NCBI GenBank assembly: GCA_014904845.1
Contig: MU119212.1
Coordinates: forward strand, 1 to 64,000
DNA: 64,000 nt
DNA from: Acephala macrosclerotiorum
Taxonomy: Eukaryota; Ascomycota; Leotiomycetes; Helotiales; Mollisiaceae
Reading direction: 5' to 3'
Below, one piece after another: positions 52,393-63,619 of this stretch (positions within the stretch are counted from its first letter, which is position 1; each line of letters opens with the position of its first letter). The notes under the pieces were generated by a model. The model had not been told where the DNA came from and made no database searches. It saw only the letters and a program-made list of their open reading frames with translations. A program made the position numbers and the translations under genes.

Positions 52393-53710
52393 ATGGCGCC
52401 GAGCATGAAAGTATTCTCGCTGGAGGGAAAGTGTCTCAAACTTGATTCTGCTGCAGATGTTGAGGCGCATATCAAGCCTCTGGTGGATATGCAAGATGTG
52501 GAGGAGATCCGACTGCTTGGTAACACTCTGGGCGTTGAAGCTTGCAAGAGACTAGGCGAAGTACTCGAGACGAAGAAGACTCTGCAGGTAAAGTCTCACA
52601 TTTCCAAAGCCAGGCAGCTCTGCATCGAACCTTCGCCCTGACATTAACTAGAGCGCGAACTTGGCGGACATATTCACAGGCCGTCTACTGAATGAAATTC
52701 CCCAAGCTCTTTCATCCCTCCTCACTGCCCTCCTTAAACTACCGAACCTCCATACCATCAACTTGAACGATAATGCTTTTGGCTTAAACACGCAAGCTCC
52801 GCTCGTCGCATTCATTTCCTCGCATGTGCCCCTCCAGCACCTTATTCTCAACAACAACGGTCTTGGCCCTCATGCCGGGATTCTGATCGCAGATGCACTT
52901 ACTGCTCTTCATGGAAAGAAGGAGGAGGCCCGAAAGGCAGGCAAGGAAGTTCCCAACCTTGAGACTGTTATCTGCGGTCGAAATCGACTTGAGAATGGCA
53001 GCATGACGGCTTGGGCAAAGGCGTATAGTTTGCACACTGGTATCAAGGAGGTGAAGATGGTACAAAATGGTATCCGACAGGAAGGCATTTCACATCTTCT
53101 GACGGACGGCCTACGACACGCGAGAGGTATCAAGGTGCTGGATCTGCAGGATAATACTTTCACCATCATGGGTGCTAAAGCTCTTGCTACTGTCGCACCT
53201 GGCTGGACTGAAATCCAAGAGCTTGGTGTCGGAGACTCCCTTTTGAGCGCAAAGGGCGGTGTTCTGGTTGCCAATTCACTGGGTAAGGGACAAAATAAGA
53301 AGCTCGAGATTTTGAGACTGCAATACAACGATATCACTGCAAAGGGTCTGGAGGCATTTGCGAAGGCTGCGAAGGATGCTTTACCAGCACTGAAGAAGAT
53401 CGAACTCAACGGCAACAAGTTCTCTGAGGAAGATCAGCATATTATGGCGCTTAGGGAACTCTTGGACGAGCGCAAGGAGAAGCTTGCTGGAGATATTGTT
53501 ATGGAGGATGATTGGGGCCTAGACAGCCTCAGTGATCTCGAGGATGACAGCGATGAAGAAGACGAGGAGGAAGAAGAGGAAGAAGAGGCTGAGGAGTTGA
53601 GAGAGAAGCTTATTGAAGAGGCAGAGGAAGCTCAGGAGGAGCCTACCGTGCAGGTTCAAGACAAGGAGGTTGATGATCTTGCCTCTGAGCTCGGGAAGAC
53701 TAAGATCTGA
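52393..53710 (+). CDS. RNA1: Ran GTPase-activating protein (RanGAP)
   Basis: Two exons (52393-52587, 52652-53710) with a 64-bp phase-0 intron (GTAAAG...TTAACTAG) encode 417 residues. RanGAP acts in the cytoplasm, stimulating GTP hydrolysis on Ran to drive nuclear transport. The body is a leucine-rich-repeat domain with regularly spaced repeats (IRLLGNTLG, INLNDNAFG, LILNNNGLG, VICGRNRLE, LDLQDNTFT, LRLQYNDIT, IELNGNKFS). The C-terminus is strongly acidic (residues about 340-385, Glu/Asp runs), as in fission yeast Rna1. The conserved catalytic arginine region (CGRNRLENGS) is present. There is no SUMO-targeted C-terminal domain, as expected for fungi. The start is the only ATG that supplies the first repeat. 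Confidence 0.95.
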
Positions 53711-54541
53711 GCTGCCCTGCATGCGGACGGAGTAAGCCGACGAGAGAATTTTGAGCACTGGCTTGGCGTCATAGCGAGCATATACCCATCAGATTGTTCA
53801 TGCAGAGGTGTTTTTGAGCATTGAAACGAAAATGAGATACGAGCGCCAGGAGGGATAGAACCATACACATAGAACCATAGAATGAACGACATTCCAGCGT
53901 TATGATTTTCAATAGCATATTCAAAATACGTGTGTGGAGCCTTCAAGTGAAGAACTACAGTCTCCGAGAATCTAGCACAAGATATGCTGCACCGCAGATC
54001 CCTCTGCAAATAAGGAAGTAGGCGACAAAGTCCATCACAAGTTCCAGTCTCGAACTCATCGCCTCACTTTCACCGAGCTAAACTCGGTCTGCTCTCGCAA
54101 GTAGAGATTTAAATCAGCACTTCTGTCTTCCAAGAGTTAGTCAGTCAGATCACAGCATAACTTGAGTTTAAGAATCATAGCACCCAGCCAGAAAAGCGAC
54201 TAAACCGAGCGGGTTTAAGGTTAACTCCTGAAAAGAGACCGTGCTAAGGATAAACAAGGTCTCACACTTGTACTAAGCAAGTTTCTTGGTGGCGTTTTAG
54301 CCAGGAAGTTTATGAATGTTTTAGCGAAATTTTGAATAGCCTTTGTCCTTTTTTGAGAGTTTTTGTAAGTTTTGCAGGAGGTTGTTGAATCTCGCTTCGG
54401 CTAGTGGGAACGTCCCCCTTTTCGCAAGCGAGCCAGGGACACGAATGCATTAGACCAGCTTCCAGATATGCTCTTTTGAGACTTTCTTCTAATTGTATTC
54501 GTTGAAACTCAACTAAAATGTTGCAAATATGTCGCAGGCTT
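53711..54541. other. Intergenic, convergent 3' region
   Basis: 831 bp between the RNA1 stop and the stop of the regulator gene on the other strand. No gene is recognised; probably 3' UTRs. Confidence 0.5.
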
Positions 54542-56814
54542 CTAATTCCCCGAAGGTGGTGAGCCTTTAGGAGAAGGAGAAGGAGAAACATAATCTAATC
54601 CCTTGCAAAGCTCCTCGAATGAAGGACTGTGCACTTCTGTAAACCACAACATGCCTTTCAGCTGTGTATCCAACTGCCCCAATGTATTCCAGCCCATTTT
54701 AGCTCCCTCCTTTTGCACTTCCTCTGCGTACCATTCGCGCAGTTCTCCCTCGGACTCCATCCCACCCATTGCTAAGCACCATATTCTCATGAGACCAAGA
54801 TCATCCCAATTGCCAATACTGGATTTGAGGTAGTGGTGAAGTTTCCGTGTTTGTAGGGTCGAGATCACACCGCTGATTCCGAAGAGGCGGCGGATCTCGG
54901 CGAGGTAGAGGGCACAGCCTATGCGGCAGGCTTGCAAGACGTTGAGGTTATCGGGAGGAGCGACTATCGCATCGCCGGCGAGGCTAAGGACCCGATGTAG
55001 GAGAGGATAGATGTAACCGGTGCCGAATCTGACCAATTTGAGGGATTAGCATATGCTGAGCCTTTAGTAATCTTTGAGTATCCGAAAGAATAAATGCACC
55101 TACTCTCCGTTGCTTAGAATGCGTCTATTTGTACGCTTTACTTCATATATGAGGTGGCTGTTGAATCTCAGGAGGTCGCCTTCTCGAATCAGCATGTCCC
55201 TTGTGCAGTATGAGGGAGACAGGGTGTAGATGGTAGGCTCAGTGACATATGCAGGAGCTCGAGAAAAATTCGAAGGTCGAGGCATTGACGGGGAACGTGG
55301 ATATTGGTGTGACTGACATACTTACCCATGAGGAGCAAGAGGTCCATGTGATCGGGGAATCTGTATGACTAAGCCGCTAGGATATCATCGGATTGGCTAG
55401 TGATTGGGGCGCACGGTAGGAGAGTTCCTATTTCTGGGAGGAGTTGGTGGGGCAAAGGGAATCGTGGTTGTGAATCCTCGATCGAAGCTCCACCTACATC
55501 TGACCTGGAACACCATTAGCGAGCCATCTGCATAAATGGTCAATTGCGTGAAGAACGAAAGACTTAATGATTCCATTGGCTATGTGCATTGTCCCAATGT
55601 AGCGATAACATGGTGAGGTATGACTTACCATCCTAACAGAGTTCTGACGAGCCGGTTCGAATCAAGGGTTTCTACTCCACCTCGAAGACGTATAAGTTCT
55701 TCCACCCCCTTCATATGTGCTCTACACGCGGCCATATTTCCAGTGTACGACTGTTCAACAGTTAGTGTTTGAGCTTAGCTTTGCAATAATCACGAGAGTA
55801 CGGGCATGGTAACACATGAATCCAACTACTGCACCAATAAAACCGTCTGACGTTGCCGTTTTGACATCCTGTATCCGTTCATTGATCGAATTTATGGCTA
55901 GTGCATGATGCATCATGGCGTCGTAAGTCTCCATTTTTGCACCTGCGCTGCGGCAGCATGAGATGTTGAGCAGCGCATTGGATAACACTTGGTGGAACGC
56001 CGCCTCGTCCATCATTCCTACAGGGAGGCAAGCATCTCTAAATGGACCAATATTGAGGTATCTGTCGTCGAAAGCTTCGCAGAGCAAGGATTAGAAATGC
56101 CGGAAAGATGGGTTGCGAGGGTGAGTAACGTACCAAGATCAATAAGCTCCCGTGTCCTATCGTTCAATTCCCTAATGGTTGAAATCGAAAATTAGTACTG
56201 TATGGAGTCTAGGGACGAGGCGAACCCGTCCAACGCTAGAAACACAGAAACAGACACTCACACAGGAAACTTCACAAATGGATCGATCCGACCGGTCCAC
56301 GTTCTGTCGATGATAGGAAGTTCTTCGGTTGCTGGCTCGTGTTCTTCGTTTCGTGGCTGCAGATATTGTGGGCGTGGACATGCTCCCTTTGTCGATGCAG
56401 GGTCATGCTGTGGACACTCTTTCAGTGCGGGGAGAGAATGTTTCTCTTTTGATGATACACGGATTGGTGGAATGGCCTTTTGCTGGCTTGAAGACGATCG
56501 TAGGGGTAGAGCCAAGTGGCCGATATCTTCTGGCACTTCAAGGCAGATTTGAGGATACCGACGTTGCTTCCGTCTTGACTTGCCAATGTCTCGCATGACA
56601 TGCTTCCTGATAAGAGTGGAGGCCTCCTTGCTTTTCTTCACAGATGCTACTTGTGTAATAAATACTAGTTTGGGCGAGTGGTGCCTTCTGGTCATAGCAG
56701 ATGCTGGTTAGATGTGTGACTTTCCTTTGCTCGGGATGAAGCGTAAGGCCTTTGCATCCAGGTTTCTGAAGTTCCACGACGAGATCTGATTACTTACTGG
56801 GTGTCGAAATCCAT
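54542..56814 (-). pseudogene. Fungal-specific regulator (DUF3468 type), one in-frame stop
   Basis: I can join eight exons: 56814-56798, 56687-56262, 56171-56134, 56074-55794, 55750-55629, 55504-55326, 55257-55104 and 55028-54542. All phases agree, giving 568 codons including the stop. The N-terminal part has the family pattern LVFITQ followed by IRKHVMRDIGKSRRKQRR, with no Zn2Cys6 cluster. The rest is the C-terminal fungal-specific regulator domain (PFRDACLPVGMMDEAAFHQV; MAACRAHMKGVEELIRLRGG; LDSNRLVRTLLGW). One flaw stands out: codon 340 is TAG (55371-55369), between DDILAA and SYRFPDHMDLL, where relatives usually have Trp. Reading resumes in the same frame on both sides. It may be a recent pseudogene, a truncated product, or a base error. 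An alternative start is ATG 56695. Target genes are unknown. Confidence 0.75.
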
Positions 56815-57614
56815 GATCGTGTATTTCGATTAGCATAGTAGAATGAACGATAGGTATACCTAAGTCGATGATGAGTAAAGGCACTACAAGCTGGCGCTAT
56901 AGGCGATAAGTAAAGGAAAGAGGTCGCTACTAGGGACCAATGTCCGAAAGAGGCTTGGTGACTTGAGGCTGAAAATCAAAGACCGTGCAGCTACCCGGAC
57001 ATCAGCTGGTAAGTCGCTGGACTTTCAGGCTACGACCAACTCGAACAGGAGGCAAAAACAAGGACACAGTGCATCGTGAAGGGCGCCGGCATAAGTCAGC
57101 ACGAACGACTGCAAGACGATGAGTAAGAGAAGAAGTTGACACTCTCGTAGGGCTGTTCGGGGTTTGACCAACTTTGGTGAATTTCGGCAAAAGATCCAGC
57201 CAGCTGAAGTCGGGGATGTGGCGGTGAAAAGTGGCAGAAAATTAAGCGAGACGCGTCGGCCTTCTCACTTCGAATGTTACTCTCTTTCCTGCTCCTAGAA
57301 CGCTCACAACATCATATTTCTATTAATTGCTGGCCTTGAAGCTACATTTGGCCGACTCTTAAGGCAGGCTAGGATATCAACACAACCCCGATCACTGTTG
57401 TCTCTCTGAGATGATAATCAGAGCTGCAACATGTTCTGATATTTGCAGCTTAGGAATTCCTGCTTTTTATCATGTTCGAAGTGCTCAACTCGCGTAGGAA
57501 AGGATAGGACATAACACCCGACAGGATCGAGACTGGAGAGTACTCTCCTGCTTTCCACGATCACGCGAACTGCCCGCTTCCAAATTCGCCCTTCAGTCCT
57601 ACGGAAAGTTTTCC
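56815..57614. other. Intergenic upstream of the regulator gene
   Basis: 800 bp with no recognised gene, between the regulator start and the dehydrogenase stop, both on the minus strand. Confidence 0.5.
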
Positions 57615-58634
57615 CTATTGGACGATCCCATCACGCCTATCCGAGAGCTCATCAACAGACTCTATGTACTTTCCGTCCAGGAACGAAGACTTCTCAGTCG
57701 AGGGCCATACTCCCACTCCACCTACCAAAGCCGAGGTGTCTGCCCAACGACTTGTTAGTACATGATCTTCCTAAGGGAATTGACTAACCTTTCGCAAATA
57801 GTCTAAAATAGTCAGGGGTCATGTCTGTCAACACGATTCCTGGGTGGTGGGCAACGGCAGTAATATTGGGATATTCAGCTGCAACGAATGCTTGCAATTG
57901 GATTGCGGCTAGCTTGCTCAACGAATAGCTACTCATCCCAGCAAAGACCACGGCAGCAGTAGCTGAAGCGACGCTGACGATGTTGCCTTTCCTCTCCTTA
58001 CCAAGCAATGCTGCGAACCCCTGAGTGAGTAGGAATGCTGCTCGTACGTTCGTCTCCTGCATTAATGAGTATCTGACACGGCGCTGGATGTCATGAAGCT
58101 TACAAAGTCAACCCACCATCTCTCAACAGGAAGATCAGATATAAGCCCCGCCTGCAGACTTCCGGCATTGTTGATCAATACATCTACGTGGCCAAATGTT
58201 TCCTTCACCTTCGCCCATAAGGCTGCAATAGACTCGGCACTCAATAAGTCCGTTGGCACGATCAAGACTTGGATGTCTTTGTTGATCGTGTGGATTTCGT
58301 CACGCACTTCTTCGAGAGCGTTGGCCGAGCGAGCCACTATCACCATCCCTTTCGGATTCGCTTTAGAAAATGAGTGGACGAAAGCCTAACAGCCAGCGCA
58401 ATGCCTATCTGAAACTAGAGCTTCTTACCTTTCTTCCAATACCTCTAGAAGCCCCAGTTATGACGATTGTCTTCCTGGCTTGGCTGTTGGAATGATCTCT
58501 GGGGTCAATTGCGGGGTAAACATCGCGGTATACGGTTCTAGTGAACTAGCAAAGTAAGTAGAAATCATGTTTACTTGTTATCAGATTCTCACTTGTCGTT
58601 TCTTCACCCAGAGATCATCAGGAGGGGTTTTCAT
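57615..58634 (-). CDS. Short-chain dehydrogenase/reductase
   Basis: Five exons (58634-58593, 58545-58429, 58385-58104, 58056-57789, 57739-57615) with 43-49 bp introns give 277 residues, all phases closing. The classical SDR motifs are in order: cofactor loop TGASRGIG at 44-51, NNAG at 125-128, catalytic Ser178 (VSVASATAA), and Tyr191 and Lys195 (YSLSK). An oxidoreductase using NAD(H) or NADP(H) follows from the family; the substrate is unknown. The N-terminal leader WVKKRQFTRTVYRDVYPAID is characteristic of a fungal SDR subgroup. The C-terminus (VWPSTEKSSFLDGKYI) is also typical. It is divergent from the NmrA-like gene, 843 bp away, which suggests co-regulation. It could belong to a small metabolic pair, but no core biosynthetic enzyme is nearby. 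Confidence 0.9.
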
Positions 58635-59477
58635 AGTTGTCGTTCTCTTCAGATTGCAGCGAAGAGTTGCTGGAAAGGATAATATGTGAGTAGGGAGAAA
58701 AGCGCGCCAAGTCTACTTTATGTTGAACGGTTATTTCACGTGAAGAGGAAAGGAGTAGATTCTAAGAGGATTTATTGCTCTGTAGAACTATCGAGAAAAG
58801 AACCCTTTATATATATACTTTGAGTAGACTAATTGGCCTTGCACGTGATCTATCATATGATCACTTTCGACACTTTATACAGCTTTTCTGAATTTTTGGC
58901 ATCTGACAGTGCATTTCAAGTCCAGCTGATGACAGGCCTGATCCTTCCTCGATATGGTTCGCTGTGCCTGCAATCATAAGATGACTTTCGCTTCGTCCTT
59001 GAATAAGGTTCGGCCGACATGTGGGGTCCATGCGGCTGACATTTAGATTCAAGTTCGGCTGTATCTAAGATATCTCGTTCATGGTGATTGTCCGACGGCG
59101 CGAGGTGCATCAAAATATTTGTCAGCAATCGTTCGTCTTCCAGGTTACCTTACATTACAAGTCAATATTGGTTATTTCCTGAGAATCCTCGCCCTTGACC
59201 ATGGCCGAGAACGCAAACCGTTTTTCATTTGTCAATCGCAAGTCGCTAATGCTTAGAACTCAATCAATAGCCTCAGAATTTCTAGTGGCTTGCGCGAAGT
59301 ATTCAATGCCAACGGGAATGCGTTGACTTGGACTAGCATATCTTGTTCCGAGAAAACCAGCATGTTTCTTGACATATATAAGATGAACGGATTGGAGAAT
59401 GAAAGTTTTCATGATTGGATTTATATCTCAAGCTCACCAACAAAGTTTACAGGCGTTCCTCTCACACGTTTACTGTC
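58635..59477. promoter_or_regulatory. Divergent promoter, SDR / NmrA-like pair
   Basis: 843 bp between start codons. A TATA element for the SDR gene is visible on the minus strand at about 58806-58818 (TATATATATAAAG), some 175 bp upstream of its ATG. Two CACGTG E-boxes lie at 58737-58742 and 58842-58847, the first between this TATA element and the SDR gene. bHLH factors are known to bind CACGTG; which factor acts here is not known. Confidence 0.55.
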
Positions 59478-60401
59478 ATGCCGTTCCAAAAGATTGCAAT
59501 CGCCGGAGCTTCGGGGTACCTCGGTCGGAAGATCCTCGAACATCTCCTCACCCTTCCTGGTATTATTCACATCACTGTTCTCAGCCGATCGCCCCAGCCT
59601 GCCGAAGCTGTTGCTAAGCAACTAGTCTCATTCGCATCAATATCGTCTTACGAAGACACCGATTGTCTTGCCGCCATTCTTCGAGGGCACGATGTCCTGA
59701 TATCTGCCATCGCCGGAGCAGCAGCTGGAATTGTGGACTCATTGTTAGTAGATGCGGCCATCAGGGCAGGTGTCAAGCGCTTCATGCCTTCTGAATATAC
59801 TGTCGATGTTCTACATCCTCATTCCATCGAATTTGCTGAATCTACAATCCTAGCTGCGAAAATTGCCAACGCAAAGACCCTCCAGCTGCTTGCTAAAGAG
59901 GGCAAGATTGAGTACACCACACTCGTCACTGGACCTTTTTTGGATTTCTGGTTCTCCGGCGCGGTAAAGGGTGTTGTGGACTTGGAAGAGCGCAGAGTGA
60001 TGCTCTATGATGGCGGTGAACATCAAGTCACGGGTTGTTCTTCGGACTTCATTTCTCGATGTGTGGGAGCTGTTCTCACGACGCCCGAGGATATAACAAA
60101 GAATCAACGAATCAGAATTGCGGAGGTGCATTTCAGTGGGAAAGAGTTGCTGTGCACTTTCGAAGAAGTTACTGGCAAACAGTGGGTTGGTATTCACAAA
60201 ACCACGGATGCTCTCGTGGACGAGAGCGTTAAGGCTATGGAGGAGAGGAATATGAGAGGCTTCTATCTTGGACAGATTCTCAAACTTGCATTCGATGGGG
60301 AAGGCTCGTGTGACTTTGAGGAAGGTATGATGCATGAGCGCGAGGCGATCAAGCGACTGGCTCTGAAGGATATTATCTCGAAGAGCCTCGTTTCAAAATG
60401 A
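59478..60401 (+). CDS. NmrA-like / isoflavone-reductase-like NAD(P)-binding protein
   Basis: A single exon encodes 307 residues from ATG 59478 (MPFQKIAIAG); the longer open frame upstream has no ATG. The dinucleotide-binding loop GASGYLG lies at 10-16, followed by a Rossmann-like core (HDVLISAIAGAA, RAGVKRFMPSEYTVDV) as in the NmrA/PCBER/isoflavone reductase family. The atypical SDR active-site position has Lys in the expected region (AAKIANAKTLQLL) rather than a classical YxxxK. Family members are either redox-sensing regulators or reductases of phenolic and aromatic compounds; the sequence does not decide which. It shares its promoter region with the SDR gene. No intron or damage is seen. 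Confidence 0.9.
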   Translation: MPFQKIAIAGASGYLGRKILEHLLTLPGIIHITVLSRSPQPAEAVAKQLVSFASISSYEDTDCLAAILRGHDVLISAIAGAAAGIVDSLLVDAAIRAGVKRFMPSEYTVDVLHPHSIEFAESTILAAKIANAKTLQLLAKEGKIEYTTLVTGPFLDFWFSGAVKGVVDLEERRVMLYDGGEHQVTGCSSDFISRCVGAVLTTPEDITKNQRIRIAEVHFSGKELLCTFEEVTGKQWVGIHKTTDALVDESVKAMEERNMRGFYLGQILKLAFDGEGSCDFEEGMMHEREAIKRLALKDIISKSLVSK

Positions 60402-61372
60402 GCAGAAGAGCTTTCTCTTCCCGGGAAGTCTTTGAAAGTCCAGAAGCCATCATTCCTTCTATAGCTTTAACTCCTATTCTGCCCTGGCAAAGCTTGTTGA
60501 ATTTGTTATTGACGCACTTACTCATTCAAGCCCTGTCTGTTCCTTCCCTCCTTTTCACACGGTGCATCTCCTCCATCTGGCTAGAACGCTCACATCTAAG
60601 TTTTGCTTATTGGTTGTTTTAGTTGAGCAAATGCCTGATCCGTGTCTTATTTCTTCGCGGTCTTTAGAGGGCGGAAGCAAATGGTGGTAGGCCATGTGCT
60701 ACAGAGCCAGCCTCGTGGGGGCGATTCTGGAAGACTGCAGCCATGAAACCCACACAATGCCCCTGAAAACGTGCCGAATGAACCGGATCCAGATCGCACC
60801 AAAAATTGACCCCCAGAAAATCACGCCCAAAGCTTCGCCATTTCCTATCTTTGATCAAGGAAATTTCTAGTCGTCATATCAACTTTCATAAAGACTAACA
60901 GCGAGCGCTTTGGAAATTGAGAGCGAATTTCGTGCCAAGACCTTCAAGTCATGCGGTGATTTTCTTCCCGAACCCTATCTAGGATGAAGGTCCAACACTG
61001 CCAAAAGTTCTTTTTTATCCGCGCTCCTTTTTTTGGATGTGACAGTTTACCCCGCCAATTACAAGACGTCTTCCGAATCTCGAGACGCAGCCCACACAGA
61101 AACGTCAACTGGGCGTACAGGATACACGCAGGCGGTGTCTCATATGTGGAGATCGGATTTCATCCAAAATGTGAAGTGTCTGATCCTTTTGGCGTCTGGC
61201 TTGTATATTACCAAATTCACTGCTCGCCCCTATGCAGTATTGAGGGGTCGAGGGGTTGGCGTGTCGGAGTATCGTGTGCTGCCAGGTTAAAGATCAATAT
61301 CAATTGGGGTGGATCTCCAGCAGTGAGCAGACATCAATGTTTGTCTCTACATTATGATGATCCGTTGACAAG
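60402..61372. other. Intergenic, NmrA-like gene to fasciclin gene
   Basis: 971 bp between genes on the same strand. A 157-codon frame (60984-61457) runs into the fasciclin first exon in another frame; it has no family features and I consider it spurious. Confidence 0.5.
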
Positions 61373-62121
61373 ATGCGGCGACTATCTCCATTCTGGCTTC
61401 TCTTTTTTGTGTTCGAGCTGGCCCACGGGCAGGCTCTCTTCTCGATATTGTAAGTGACGAGCTTCGGGGAATGATTGCCTCCTTTGTGCTATCTCTAGAG
61501 CTGCACTTCCGCTCCCAAGTATAGAGAAGCGGTATACTAACTCAACTTTCCTGAGCAACAGGCAATCAACTCCCGGTACTCTTAGCACATTAAACTCCTT
61601 CATCAACAGTTCTTTAGTTCTGTCTTCTGGATTGAAACAGGCGAACAATGTCACATTCTTAGTACCTTCAAACGACGTTAAGTCCTCGAGCCCCTGTTGA
61701 CTTTAAGATACTAATATGTTGGGCAGTGTTCAAGAAGCGGCCAGCAGAGCAAGGATCTACACCAAGTCAGGATGTAATTGGTGCCACAATAACCTATCAC
61801 CCCCTTCACGGAGGCTTTACCACTGTCTTGTTCTCCTTGAAACCTCAATTTGTCCTCACCGCAGGGGCTTCACCCTCCGACCTCAGCGATGTTTTCAACT
61901 ACCATATTGCTCCGAATTTTCTTGAATATAGCACAAATCTAAAAATTGGCATGGTTTTGAAGACCGCACAAGGGAGCAATAATAAAATCACGATACAGGG
62001 AAACAATACTTATGTCAGCGGGGCTAGGATTATTTCCACAGATTTCCTGGTCGCCAATGGAGTTTTACACACGATTGATAGGCATGTCCCAGGGCTCTGG
62101 AAAATGATGTTGTCAGGCTAA
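61373..62121 (+). CDS. Secreted fasciclin (FAS1) domain protein
   Basis: Three exons are proposed: 61373-61449, 61562-61676 and 61735-62121, for about 192 residues. The first encodes a signal peptide (RRLSPFWLLFFVFELAHGQA). The FAS1 motifs follow: VTFLVPSND (H1-type box) in exon 2, then FNYHIAPNFL and a terminal NGVLHTIDR (H2-type box) in exon 3. FAS1 proteins act in adhesion or at the cell wall; the domain occurs singly here and no GPI signal is seen. The second intron is uncertain: the donor at 61677 (GTTAAG) is phase 0, the best acceptor (GGGCAG, ending 61726) breaks the frame, and only the weaker TTCAAG ending 61734 keeps it. So this is either unusual splicing or a gene in early decay. 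Confidence 0.7.
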
Positions 62122-62123
62122 TC

Positions 62124-63281
62124 ATGATGCCACCATGGAGCTGGGGAACTGATAACGAGCAACTAGCAAAAGCTCTCGAGGAACACATGAAGGTAGCAGG
62201 AGTACGAATCAAGCTTTGCAGTGTTAAGGAAAGCATCCGGATCTAACAAGAGGTATGGTGCACAGTGTATGCTGAGCTGAAGGTGATGACTGGACCGAAA
62301 TGCAGCAAATGTAGACGACCCCCCAAGAACGAAGAGGAAAAGCTGCAGGTTTGCGGCGGTTGCAAGAAGGCACAGTACTGCTCGAAAGCTTGTCGGAAGG
62401 CGGATTGGAAGAAGCATAAGATCCTCTGCAAGTTTCTCGGCAATGGTAGCTCTGCAAATGCTGCTACTAGCAGTGCTTCGACAGCTCTTGGCGCATTCGA
62501 GTACTATCAACGCGTCGCACCGAACAGTCCAGAAGCACAGGAATTGGCTCGGGAAATTGGCCTCAAGCTTCCTGGTCCAAGTGTTCACCCACAGGGCATC
62601 ATGTAAGTTCAGTACTCCAATATCAACCTTGCACCTACAAGCCTGAGGAGTTTCACAAATCGCGCCCATTAGCGATGCATGACAGAGACCGTGGCATCGA
62701 AGTATATCTGGTGACCAAGTTAAGGCTTTCTGAAAATATTTCGAAGTCTTTAAGATCATGGAATTGGATTTGTGGTGCCTCTCAATTTTCTCGACGTTCT
62801 AGCAGCTTTTCCCAAACAGTCTCTGTGTTCTCTGGCTGTACTGATCGAGTGCCTCTCTAGGGCACCCATTAGACGCCTTGTCATCACCGGAAAGGATACA
62901 CCAGAAAATATTCCAAAATTCATTAGCCGAAGCGATGGAGGTGAAGTTCGACAATGTCACAAGGATATACGCCTGGAAATTCATCTTCAATGTCCCCGTG
63001 GATCCCCCAACTTTGCTGTTATAGTACGTGGTGAATATGACGAGAATTGTCCTCCATGGACTCCACGAGAGGCCTGCATCGAGGAAGCTAGACGCACTGG
63101 AGAGATCAGGGACGTGCAGGAGAAGATTCGTCGTCACATGGGTAACCGCAACATGAGCAGTATCAACAACAAGGACATGACAGACATTCTTGTTGTAAAT
63201 TTCGGCTCTCGCTGGGCTGAAGTTTTGCAAATATATCAGACTGCTCTGAATGTAATAGATCAAGGCGTTCCTGCTCCTTGA
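62124..63281 (+). pseudogene. MYND zinc-finger protein, broken reading frame
   Basis: Protein-like sequence runs from ATG 62124 to the stop at 63281 but not in one frame. The first 40 codons (PPWSWGTDNEQLAKALEEHM) end at TAA 62244-62246, after which the same frame continues into a complete MYND finger. That finger begins CSKC, with CGGC, YCSKAC and HKILC following; its own ATG is 62286. Coding then appears to slip frame three times, each by -1: near 62603-62615, at GAAAATA near 62731 (from VTKLRLSE to KYFEVFKIMEL), and near 62770-62778 (into VPLNFLDVLAAFP). The last part, to 63281, is one open frame. A GTAAGT at 62603 could be a donor, but no acceptor in phase was found. MYND fingers mediate protein contacts. 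The role is unknown and the gene is probably dead. Confidence 0.6.
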
Positions 63282-63436
63282 GAGCCGTACACGTTGTATT
63301 ATCTACATCCTGGATGGTCCTTTCGACTCAAAAAGTAAGGATCCGGGACCAGTCATTTGATGCGTTCTGGTAGAGGAGCATAGACGTAACTAGTAACAGT
63401 ACTAGGCTACCGCTGGCCTTTAGCTCTCTTTACACA

Positions 63437-63619
63437 ATGGAGTATTTGCAGGCAATATTGCCTGGAGGAGGAGCAAACATGTATTATGAATTAAGCAATA
63501 ATAGCATAGAGTTGGCTGAAACCCTCCGATTACACGGGGTGGAGGAGGAAAATCCGAAGGTTCTTGACCATATCCGAACCTTACACCAGATGAGCATAGA
63601 AGAAGCTCCACAGCATTGA
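63437..63619 (+). CDS. Small hypothetical ORF (60 aa)
   Basis: ATG 63437 opens a 60-residue frame, acidic and helix-prone towards its end (EENPKVLDHIRTLHQMSIEE). I recognise no family. It may be a small gene, a fragment of the preceding decayed gene, or chance. Confidence 0.3.
   Translation: MEYLQAILPGGGANMYYELSNNSIELAETLRLHGVEEENPKVLDHIRTLHQMSIEEAPQH

Noticed and set aside
60984..61457. 157-codon frame upstream of the fasciclin gene
   Set aside because: Overlaps the fasciclin signal-peptide exon in another frame and has no recognisable family.
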